Notes under the pieces: generated by a model
Database searches by the model: none
The model's input: only the letters and a program-made list of their open reading frames with translations
Told to the model about the DNA's origin: nothing
Shown here: positions 1 through 5,344 of the stretch, piece after piece
Numbering within the stretch: the stretch's first letter is position 1
How the letters are laid out: every line of letters starts with the position of its first letter
Program-made: the position numbers and the translations under genes
Assembly: GCA_003650865.1 (NCBI GenBank)
Contig: QMSN01000055.1
Location: 1 to 6,575, forward strand
Length of the DNA stretch: 6,575 nt
Origin: Thermoprotei archaeon
GTDB lineage: Archaea > Thermoproteota > Methanomethylicia > Nezhaarchaeales > WYZ-LMO8
Direction: 5' to 3'

Positions 1-105
1 CTGATATTCGAGATGTGGATCCTCGACGAGGAGACCATGCAGTTTAAGTACCATGGGAGGTACCTCCAGCTTTGGCTAAACGTGACAGCTCCACCAGGAC
101 CATAG
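1..105 (+). CDS. C-terminal end of a DUF1616-like membrane protein (5' end outside window)
   Basis: An open frame enters from the left edge and gives 34 residues before a TAG stop at 103-105. The peptide has an aromatic, beta-strand-like pattern (FEMWILDEET, then HGRYLQLWLNVT) that I recognise as typical of the extracytoplasmic C-terminal end of archaeal DUF1616 proteins, which usually finish in an 'LWLNVT'-like strand. The last strand carries an N-V-T glycosylation sequon, consistent with an outside location. The next gene, which starts inside this one with a 34-base overlap, carries the N-terminal membrane half of DUF1616, and this supports the assignment. DUF1616 has no established biochemical function. 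With only 34 residues visible the family call is moderate, but the coding status is well supported by the frame and the overlap-type junction. Confidence 0.65.
   Translation: MIFEMWILDEETMQFKYHGRYLQLWLNVTAPPGP
56..61 (+). promoter_or_regulatory. Ribosome-binding site GGAGGT for the TTG start at 72
   Basis: GGAGGT sits 10 bases before TTG at 72 and matches the archaeal 16S 3' end. It fixes a TTG start inside the upstream gene. The motif is the left half of the perfect palindrome GGAGGTACCTCC at 56-67. Confidence 0.75.
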
Positions 106-689
106 AGGAGCTCGATGAGAAGTGCAAGCTCCTACTTGACGTCATCGATGAGAGGCGTGAAGTCAGCGTACAGGACGTGGTCTCACGAGCTGTGAGGAAG
201 GGTTTTAAGGACTACGAGGCTGCAAGGGCTCTACACAAGCTGAAAATGAAAGGCTTAGTGGACCTAATGGATCCCGAACCCCCTAGAAGATTCACCTCAT
301 ACTTGACGAGCTCTAGGTGCACGTGGTTCTGGCTGCTCACATTCATAGTGATCCTCACCATATTGACGATATACGTCTTCCCCCAAATCACGCCATTCAT
401 CTACTTGAGGTACGCATTGGGCTCGATATTCGTGTTGTACCTGCCGGGAGCATCCCTCATAGAGCTCCTATACCCCAAAGAGCACGACCTATCTCAATTA
501 GAGAGAGTAGCTCTATCCATAGGGCTCAGCTTAGCTCTAGTCCCACTTACAGGGCTAGCTCTAAACTACACCCCTTGGGGTATCAGGCTTGATCCTGTAG
601 TGGCTGCTCTCAGCGTCTTAACAGTGGCTTTAGCCCTTGGAGCTGCCTTTAGGAAGTACTTGTACCACAAGCTGAAGCATGGGGTGTAG
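72..689 (+). CDS. Winged-helix-like domain fused to the membrane half of DUF1616
   Basis: The product has 205 residues. Residues about 14-66 form a compact helical, winged-helix-like segment: VSVQDVVSRAVRKGF reads as a helix-turn-helix and KMKGLVDLMDP as the wing. A membrane helix follows at about 83-104. Residues 108-195 match the DUF1616 membrane region, with YLRYALGSIF, LYLPGASLIELLYP, the helix ERVALSIGLSLALVPL, and LNYTPWGIRLDP. The protein stops after the last helix, with a basic tail (KLKHGV), so it lacks the C-terminal beta domain that full-length DUF1616 proteins of roughly 300 residues or more have. The start is TTG at 72, supported by GGAGGT. The gene overlaps the upstream DUF1616-like gene by 34 bases. 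The N-terminal domain would be cytoplasmic and might bind nucleic acid or protein, but no target can be read. Function is unknown; the family assignment is fairly firm. Confidence 0.85.
   Translation: MAKRDSSTRTIEELDEKCKLLLDVIDERREVSVQDVVSRAVRKGFKDYEAARALHKLKMKGLVDLMDPEPPRRFTSYLTSSRCTWFWLLTFIVILTILTIYVFPQITPFIYLRYALGSIFVLYLPGASLIELLYPKEHDLSQLERVALSIGLSLALVPLTGLALNYTPWGIRLDPVVAALSVLTVALALGAAFRKYLYHKLKHGV
681..686 (+). promoter_or_regulatory. Likely ribosome-binding site GGGGTG for the TTG start at 694
   Basis: GGGGTG can pair with the archaeal anti-Shine-Dalgarno sequence (five Watson-Crick pairs and one G-U) and lies 7 bases before TTG at 694. No comparable motif precedes the competing ATG at 679, so this weak site decides for 694. 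Confidence 0.45.
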
Positions 690-693
690 GTCT

Positions 694-1377
694 TTGGAGA
701 GGTACAACTGCTTAGGCATATCGCTTCTAGCCTTTGGAGCTACTGTAACGCCGTTCTTCTACTTCATAATGTCTAACGTCCCCCTAACCGCCCTTGGCGT
801 GAGCATCATGATCCTAGGAGCAGTTATGGCTTTGACCCCGATAAACCCCGTGCCAAAGCCAGCTGTTAGGGGTTTACTTGAGGGGGCCATGCTGAGCTTA
901 GAGGGGTTGCTCGAGGAGCTAGACCTATCTGAGAGGGGCTACTACGTGGCTCATGAAGACGGCTTAGTTTACGTCTACGTACCCTCATCAAAGGCTGAAC
1001 CACCAAACGTGGACTCTAAGCCTCGAAGCTTAGTAGTCGAGCTTAAGGGGCAACCCTACCTAGTCCTAATACCTCCAGCATCAGCTTTAGCTAGAGAGTA
1101 CCCTTCCACAAGCCTAGAAGACGCTGTGTCAACGGTTCTCGTAGACCTAGCCGAGCTCTGCAGTGGAGTTAGGGTTGCTAAAGGCCCTGGCTACATAAGA
1201 GTTGAGCTAAAGAGACCTAGAGGCCGTAGAGCACCTAGTAGGTTTAAGAGGGTTCTCGGAAGCCTAGAGGCTTGCGTCACCGCTTGCTTAGCAGCTTCAG
1301 CGCTTAAGAGGCCCGTATACGTGTCCTCAGAGGTTGAGGAGAAGGGGTGGAGGAGAGTTACGCTGGAGGTGGCTTGA
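694..1377 (+). CDS. Two-helix membrane protein with a conserved-looking soluble domain, function unknown
   Basis: The product has 227 residues from TTG at 694. Two hydrophobic helices (about 7-26 and 30-50) form a hairpin with the short polar link MSNVP. A soluble domain of about 175 residues follows, mixing helices and strands: EGLLEELDLSERGYYV, LVYVYVPS, RSLVVELKGQPYLVLIPP and a C-terminal strand RRVTLEV. The loop between the helices is very short, so both termini should lie on one side, probably cytoplasmic given the basic stretch RPRGRRAPSRFKR in the soluble part. I do not recognise a named family. Small proteins of this shape are, from memory, common beside archaeal MoxR/DUF58 genes. ATG at 679 (232 residues, 11-base overlap with the previous gene) is the alternative start but has no ribosome-binding site. 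The 694 start leaves a 4-base gap. Confidence 0.8.
   Translation: MERYNCLGISLLAFGATVTPFFYFIMSNVPLTALGVSIMILGAVMALTPINPVPKPAVRGLLEGAMLSLEGLLEELDLSERGYYVAHEDGLVYVYVPSSKAEPPNVDSKPRSLVVELKGQPYLVLIPPASALAREYPSTSLEDAVSTVLVDLAELCSGVRVAKGPGYIRVELKRPRGRRAPSRFKRVLGSLEACVTACLAASALKRPVYVSSEVEEKGWRRVTLEVA
1365..1371 (+). promoter_or_regulatory. Ribosome-binding site GGAGGTG for the TTG start at 1380
   Basis: A seven-base perfect match to the archaeal Shine-Dalgarno consensus lies 8 bases before TTG at 1380. It argues against the in-frame GTG at 1347, which lies upstream of it, and against TTG at 1374, which is only 2 bases away. Confidence 0.75.
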
Positions 1378-1379
1378 GG

Positions 1380-1640
1380 TTGACCCCCGACAAGAACTTC
1401 ATGTTTGCCCTAGTCCTAGGGATCCTCATGGCCCTGACAACCCCCACACTCGCAGCTCTAGGCGAGATTAGGCTTGACGTCTACGTCTCCCTCTTTACCC
1501 TCGAGTACTTCGCAGCTAAGGCCATTCTGAGGCCTAGGCTTAGGGTTAGAGACCCAGTAGCCATCACACTACTTTTCTTGTTCCTCCTGATAGTCGCCCT
1601 ACGAGTGATGGAGGTTCTAGGGGTTGCGCCTCTCAGCTAG
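1380..1640 (+). CDS. Small multi-pass membrane protein, function unknown
   Basis: The product is 86 residues from TTG at 1380. It is mostly hydrophobic: a helix at about 7-28 (MFALVLGILMALTTPTLAAL), a weaker amphipathic stretch at about 33-51 (VYVSLFTLEYFAAKAIL), a basic loop RPRLRVRDP, and a strong helix at about 60-80 (AITLLFLFLLIVALRVMEVL). The basic loop suggests that face is cytoplasmic. No catalytic motif or known family is visible. It starts 2 bases after the previous stop and overlaps the next gene by 17 bases, so it is almost certainly co-translated with them. A role as a small membrane subunit of the complex encoded by the operon is inference from position only. Confidence 0.75.
   Translation: MTPDKNFMFALVLGILMALTTPTLAALGEIRLDVYVSLFTLEYFAAKAILRPRLRVRDPVAITLLFLFLLIVALRVMEVLGVAPLS
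1610..1615 (+). promoter_or_regulatory. Ribosome-binding site GGAGGT for the TTG start at 1624
   Basis: GGAGGT inside the end of the preceding gene lies 8 bases before TTG at 1624. It selects this TTG over the downstream ATG codons at 1645 and 1648, which would cut into the signal peptide. Confidence 0.75.
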
Positions 1641-3480
1641 TGTCATGATGGTACTTCTAATAGCTTTATTATACACGCCAGTAGCTAAAGCCAGTTCAGA
1701 CGAGCTACCTAGACACTTAAACCCAGAGGAGTTAAGCCATGAACTCCCATCAATACCCCTGCTTGAGGACGTCTTCAGCAAATTCGTAAATTCCATACTA
1801 GTGGAGAACTTTAGTGAAGCAAATCTCTCTCTTCAAGTCTTAGCTAGAGCTTATTACCCCCCAAATGTCAAGGAGCTGGCGGATCGATTTTACTCCCTGC
1901 TAGGCAACTTAACTGTTGAGCTGTCAGAGGTCAAAGAGGACATAGAGTTAGCCCGAAGCCTCCTCAACGAGCTGATGCTCAATGAGAGCCTCATAGAGGT
2001 AGTAGAGGGCTTCAGAGACCTCGCTAAGGCAAACCTGACACTGATAAACGCTGAAGTTACGTCAATCTACCTGTCTAAACTACTTAGCGGAGCGAGCCTC
2101 GACGTAGACCCGATACACATCCTCCTCGAAGATTACTACAGCGATTTAGAGAGCCTCTACGATGAAATCCAAAATGCCATCGAAAAGTATTATGAAGAGC
2201 TAAAGCCCGTGTACTTAAACGTAACAGTCGATAAGGACAAGGCTTGGATAGGCTCCTCAATAATAATTGAGGGCTACTTAACGAGTCTCAATGAGACGCT
2301 CTCTGGAAGACTTGTAGAGATTTACGTGGATGGACATAGCACTTTTCTTCAAACTGACAGTAATGGTTACTTCAGGATGGCATTTGGAATACCCTACGTG
2401 TATAAGCCCTACCTGCTGGTCTACGCCATATTCATGCCTAGAGGCCTCGACGTCGGGGTCTACAGCTTTGCTAGGTCAAACATAGTTCTGGTAGAGCTCC
2501 TCAGCTTAAAGACCAATATTACTGCTTACCTATCTAAGCGCGTGGCCTTACCAGGTGGCAAAGTCTCCTTGAGGGGGAAGATAAGTCTTGGCGATGCCTC
2601 TCTGCTCATTAAGGCCTTTGACAGGTGTTTCACGGTAAGAGCTGATGAAAACGGCTTTTTCAATGCAGAAGTTGAGATCCCACCTAATGCTCAAGAAGGT
2701 GTTTACAGTGTGGTGGTGAGCTTTAAGGGCTTTAAGGAGTGGAGACCTGTAGCCACTTCACTGGAGCTCATCGTCATTAGGGAACCCCTCTACATAGACG
2801 TTGTGCATCCCGAAGTCGTCTTAGGAGGGGTTCCATTCGATGTTGAGGGCAGAGTGATGCTCAATGGGTCTGGTGTTGAGGGCGTCACTGTGGAGGCTCT
2901 TTACATGGATCAAGTGAGCACATCTCTCACCGACATCAATGGCAGCTTTAGGGTTAGCCTTAGCTTCGGCCTCCTATGCCCAACAGGTACTCAGTACGTA
3001 ATCCTCAGGGCTCCTCCACCCTACTGCTGGGCTCGTGGAGCTCAAGTTAAAGTTGCCATATTCAACGTGAACGTACTCATGGTGTCCTCACTAACAGCAG
3101 TTGTCGCTGTCCTCCTCTACCTCAGCTTAAAGAAACTTAGGGGTGAAGGCCTCAAGAGGAGTGTGGAGGGGTATGAGCTCAAGGAGGCCATGAAGGAGGC
3201 TGAGGTTAAGCCTAGGGAAATAGGGGAGAGCTTTAGGGGGCCCAGTTACTATCGAGAAGCCGTTAGCATAGTTGAGAGGCATACTGGAGTTAGCATGGAG
3301 CCCTCAGACACCGTGAGAGAGTACTTGAAGAAGGTCTCTCAGAAGCTTGGGGATGCCTATGCCCTGTTTAAAGAGCTCAGCATGAAACTTGAAGAACAGG
3401 TCTATGGAGGGAAGAGCGTAGACGAAGCTGAGTGCAACAGGATTCTTGATGAACTTAAGAGGGCCTTGGAGGGAGCTTGA
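1624..3480 (+). CDS. Secreted membrane-anchored protein with three Ig-like repeats and a DUF4129-like cytoplasmic tail
   Basis: The product has 618 residues. A signal peptide covers about 1-24 (hydrophobic core VMMVLLIALLYTPVA, then AKA-SS). Residues about 38-195 are helical and partly coiled-coil-like. Three beta-rich Ig-like or carboxypeptidase-regulatory-like units follow (about 197-290, 294-386, 388-480), each with a D-x-N-G-x-F turn, at D245, D341 and D437, exactly 96 residues apart. A membrane helix lies at about 482-501, followed by basic KKLRGEGLKR. The tail at about 540-617 resembles DUF4129: SYYREAVSIVERHTG, then EPSDTVREYLKKV and the ending EEQVYGG. Ten N-x-S/T sequons lie before the membrane helix and none after it, which supports an N-out, C-in topology. 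Cys452 and Cys468 could form a disulphide in the third repeat. DUF4129 is known from transglutaminase-like proteins near MoxR/DUF58 genes; here it hangs under a purely adhesive or structural-looking ectodomain. A role as the membrane-spanning client or partner of MoxR is inference. Confidence 0.85.
   Translation: MRLSASVMMVLLIALLYTPVAKASSDELPRHLNPEELSHELPSIPLLEDVFSKFVNSILVENFSEANLSLQVLARAYYPPNVKELADRFYSLLGNLTVELSEVKEDIELARSLLNELMLNESLIEVVEGFRDLAKANLTLINAEVTSIYLSKLLSGASLDVDPIHILLEDYYSDLESLYDEIQNAIEKYYEELKPVYLNVTVDKDKAWIGSSIIIEGYLTSLNETLSGRLVEIYVDGHSTFLQTDSNGYFRMAFGIPYVYKPYLLVYAIFMPRGLDVGVYSFARSNIVLVELLSLKTNITAYLSKRVALPGGKVSLRGKISLGDASLLIKAFDRCFTVRADENGFFNAEVEIPPNAQEGVYSVVVSFKGFKEWRPVATSLELIVIREPLYIDVVHPEVVLGGVPFDVEGRVMLNGSGVEGVTVEALYMDQVSTSLTDINGSFRVSLSFGLLCPTGTQYVILRAPPPYCWARGAQVKVAIFNVNVLMVSSLTAVVAVLLYLSLKKLRGEGLKRSVEGYELKEAMKEAEVKPREIGESFRGPSYYREAVSIVERHTGVSMEPSDTVREYLKKVSQKLGDAYALFKELSMKLEEQVYGGKSVDEAECNRILDELKRALEGA
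3468..3473 (+). promoter_or_regulatory. Ribosome-binding site GGAGGG for the ATG start at 3480
   Basis: GGAGGG lies 6 bases before ATG at 3480 but only 3 bases before the in-frame TTG at 3477, so ATG is preferred. Confidence 0.65.
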
Positions 3481-4376
3481 TGAAGAAGTACCTGGCTTTA
3501 GGCTTTGTAGCGGGCATCTTCGTAGCCCTCATAGCTGTCTGGGTAAGCCCACCTCAAGAAGACTTCCACCTCGAGAACCCCTACTGGAATGGGCTGAGCA
3601 CCTTCACGTCGCTCTTCGACGCGACGCCGTTACAAAGCGTAGATGAGCTAACGATGTACGATGCTAGCAGCAGCGCACTCCTCATAATAGGGCCATCGCT
3701 AAGCTTCTCTCAAGAATTCGCATATGCAGTCAAAAGATTCCTAGACAGCGGGGGATTGCTAGTTGTGGCTGATGACTTCGGATCCGCTAACAACCTACTC
3801 GATAAGTTAGACCTAAAGATTAGGATATCTAGGGATCTTCTACTAGACCCCCTCATGAAGGGTAAGAGCCGCGAGCTCCCAGTAGCCTTTAACGCCCAAG
3901 GAGGAGGCGACGTCGAGAAGGAGCCCTATGAGGAGGTCTTGTTGAACATGGCCAGTACAGTGATAACTGAAAACTCAAACTGCAAGGTAGTCTTAGCCTC
4001 AAGTGAGTTCAGCTTCTTAGACTTAAATGGAAACCGTGAGCTTGATGAGGAGGAGCCGAGAGGGCCGTTCAGCGTAGCATGCGTAGTGGAGCTTGATGGA
4101 GGCGGGAGGGTTGTTGTGATCTCAGATCCCAGCATATTCATAAACTCAATGATACTTGAAAGGGACAACGTGGAGTTTATACGTGCAGTTATTGAGAATA
4201 GAACGGTTTTAATTGACTGCTCCCACTGGGCTATGTCACCATCGAGCTTGTTGAGGTCTTGGATAAACAGTGCTCTACAAGTCTTCTCGTCCTACGAGCT
4301 CAGGTACGTGATCCCAATAGCCATAGCGCTAGCCTTGTGGAAGCTTAAGGCCCGACAGAAGAAGGCCAAAGGCTAA
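3480..4376 (+). CDS. DUF4350-type membrane-anchored protein with an EF-hand-like loop
   Basis: The product has 298 residues from ATG at 3480, whose A is the last base of the previous TGA stop. An N-terminal anchor or uncleaved signal covers about 4-22, and a C-terminal helix about 275-288 (RYVIPIAIALALW) ends in a very basic tail, so the middle domain should lie outside the cell. The middle has the Rossmann-like, glutamine-amidotransferase-type pattern of DUF4350: ALLIIGPSLSFS at about 66-77, then RFLDSGGLLVVADDFGSAN at 86-104, and GRVVVISDPSIFIN at 209-222. No catalytic Cys-His pair is evident, as is usual for DUF4350, so a binding role is likelier than catalysis. Residues 181-192 (DLNGNRELDEEE) fit an EF-hand or dockerin-like calcium loop and are followed by GPFSV. 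DUF4350 genes are often found beside MoxR and DUF58 genes. The exact ligand and partner are unknown. Confidence 0.85.
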   Translation: MKKYLALGFVAGIFVALIAVWVSPPQEDFHLENPYWNGLSTFTSLFDATPLQSVDELTMYDASSSALLIIGPSLSFSQEFAYAVKRFLDSGGLLVVADDFGSANNLLDKLDLKIRISRDLLLDPLMKGKSRELPVAFNAQGGGDVEKEPYEEVLLNMASTVITENSNCKVVLASSEFSFLDLNGNRELDEEEPRGPFSVACVVELDGGGRVVVISDPSIFINSMILERDNVEFIRAVIENRTVLIDCSHWAMSPSSLLRSWINSALQVFSSYELRYVIPIAIALALWKLKARQKKAKG

Positions 4377-4401
4377 AACCCTCTCACATCAAAGATATAT
4401 C

Positions 4402-4407
4402 GGGAGG
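4402..4407 (+). promoter_or_regulatory. Ribosome-binding site GGGAGG for the MoxR gene
   Basis: GGGAGG lies 10 bases before ATG at 4418, inside the only real intergenic gap of the window (4377-4417). It supports this ATG as the start of the ATPase gene. Confidence 0.65.
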
Positions 4408-4417
4408 CCCCTCAACT

Positions 4418-5344
4418 ATGAACAGGGTCATCAACAAGATCGTAAGCGAAGTATCAAAGATAATCGTCGGCAAAAGCGATTTGCTGGAGAAGCTGGCCAT
4501 AGCGACTATATCGGAGGGTCACGTGCTGCTTGAGGGCATGCCTGGATCAGGCAAAACGATAATAGCTAAGGCTTTCGCTAGGGCCATGGGCGGGGAGTTC
4601 AAGAGGATTCAGATGACGCCTGACCTGCTGCCAGCGGACATTGTGGGCTGCGCCGTGTATAATATGCGTAAAGATTCTTGGGAGATAAGGAGGGGCCCCA
4701 TATTCGCCAACGTAGTGCTCGTCGACGAGCTCAACAGAGCTCCCTCAAGAACTCAGTCAGCTCTCTTAGAGGCTATGCAGGAGAAGCAGGTTACGATAGA
4801 GGGGGAGACCATGCCCCTCCCAAGACCCTTCCTAGTCCTAGCAACTCAAATATACACTGGAGGAGAGGGCACATATCCCTTGACCGATGTCCAGATCGAT
4901 AGGTTTGCTTACAGAATTGAGGTGAGCTACCCAGACGTTGATGAGGAGGTTGAGCTTCTAAGCAGGATAGACTACATAGACGAGATGAACATAGAGCCCG
5001 TAGCCTCGCCCAAGGAAGTCTCATTAGCCATAAGTGAAGCCAAGAAGGTCAAGGTCTCAGAGCCAGTTAAGAGGTACATAGTTAGCTTAGTGAGTAAGCT
5101 GAGGTCAGCTGAAGAGATTAAGTGGGGTCCAAGTCCTCGAGCCTCTATATGGCTGTACAAGGGGAGTAGGTCTCTAGCCTACATGCGCGGTAGGGAATAC
5201 GTGATACCAGACGACGTTAAGGACGTAGCCCTCATGGTGTTGTCCCACAGGATTAGGCTTAAGCCTGAGTATGAAGTTGAAGGGGTCACACCAAGCGAGC
5301 TTGTGGAGAGAGCTCTGCGAGAGGTGGAGGTACCAAAGGCTTGA
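4418..5344 (+). CDS. MoxR-family AAA+ ATPase
   Basis: The product has 308 residues, a normal length for MoxR proteins, and should be cytoplasmic. Motifs in order: Walker A GMPGSGKT at 40-47; MTPDLLPADIVG at 66-77, the family segment after the first core strand; GPIFANVVLVDELNRAP at 93-109 with Walker B and the MoxR-type DE-x-NRA; TQSALLEAMQEKQVTIEG at 112-129; EGTYPL at 150-155; the arginine-finger segment IDRF at 160-163; and sensor 2 GPSPRA at 237-242 in the C-terminal lid. The usual sensor-1 motif ATQNP is replaced by ATQIY at 142-146, while the distance to EGTYPL is unchanged. MoxR ATPases act as chaperone-like machines, commonly with a VWA or DUF58 partner; here DUF58 follows directly, with overlapping stop and start. 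The gene has its own 41-base leader, unlike its neighbours. Confidence 0.96.
   Translation: MNRVINKIVSEVSKIIVGKSDLLEKLAIATISEGHVLLEGMPGSGKTIIAKAFARAMGGEFKRIQMTPDLLPADIVGCAVYNMRKDSWEIRRGPIFANVVLVDELNRAPSRTQSALLEAMQEKQVTIEGETMPLPRPFLVLATQIYTGGEGTYPLTDVQIDRFAYRIEVSYPDVDEEVELLSRIDYIDEMNIEPVASPKEVSLAISEAKKVKVSEPVKRYIVSLVSKLRSAEEIKWGPSPRASIWLYKGSRSLAYMRGREYVIPDDVKDVALMVLSHRIRLKPEYEVEGVTPSELVERALREVEVPKA
5326..5331 (+). promoter_or_regulatory. Ribosome-binding site GGAGGT for the TTG start at 5341
   Basis: GGAGGT at the 3' end of the MoxR gene lies 9 bases before TTG at 5341. The alternative ATG at 5362 has no comparable motif at the right distance, so the site decides the DUF58 start. Confidence 0.7.

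Noticed and set aside
317..592. + strand open frame in another frame within the DUF1616 gene
   Set aside because: It is histidine- and proline-rich with no domain, and the overlapping frame has a clear DUF1616 membrane pattern.
679..681. ATG as the start of the two-helix membrane protein gene
   Set aside because: There is no ribosome-binding motif in the 20 bases before it, unlike every other gene here; TTG at 694 was preferred, with moderate certainty.
1347..1379. GTG at 1347 as the start of the small membrane protein gene
   Set aside because: The strong GGAGGTG at 1365-1371 lies downstream of this GTG and points to TTG at 1380 instead.
1624..3480. Transglutaminase-like enzyme domain in the large secreted protein
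   Set aside because: The DUF4129-like tail suggested it, but no Cys-His-Asp transglutaminase pattern is visible; the ectodomain is helical plus Ig-like repeats.
3926..4168. - strand open frame opposite the DUF4350 gene
   Set aside because: Its serine-rich run is the complement of acidic codons in the real gene; it has no independent support.
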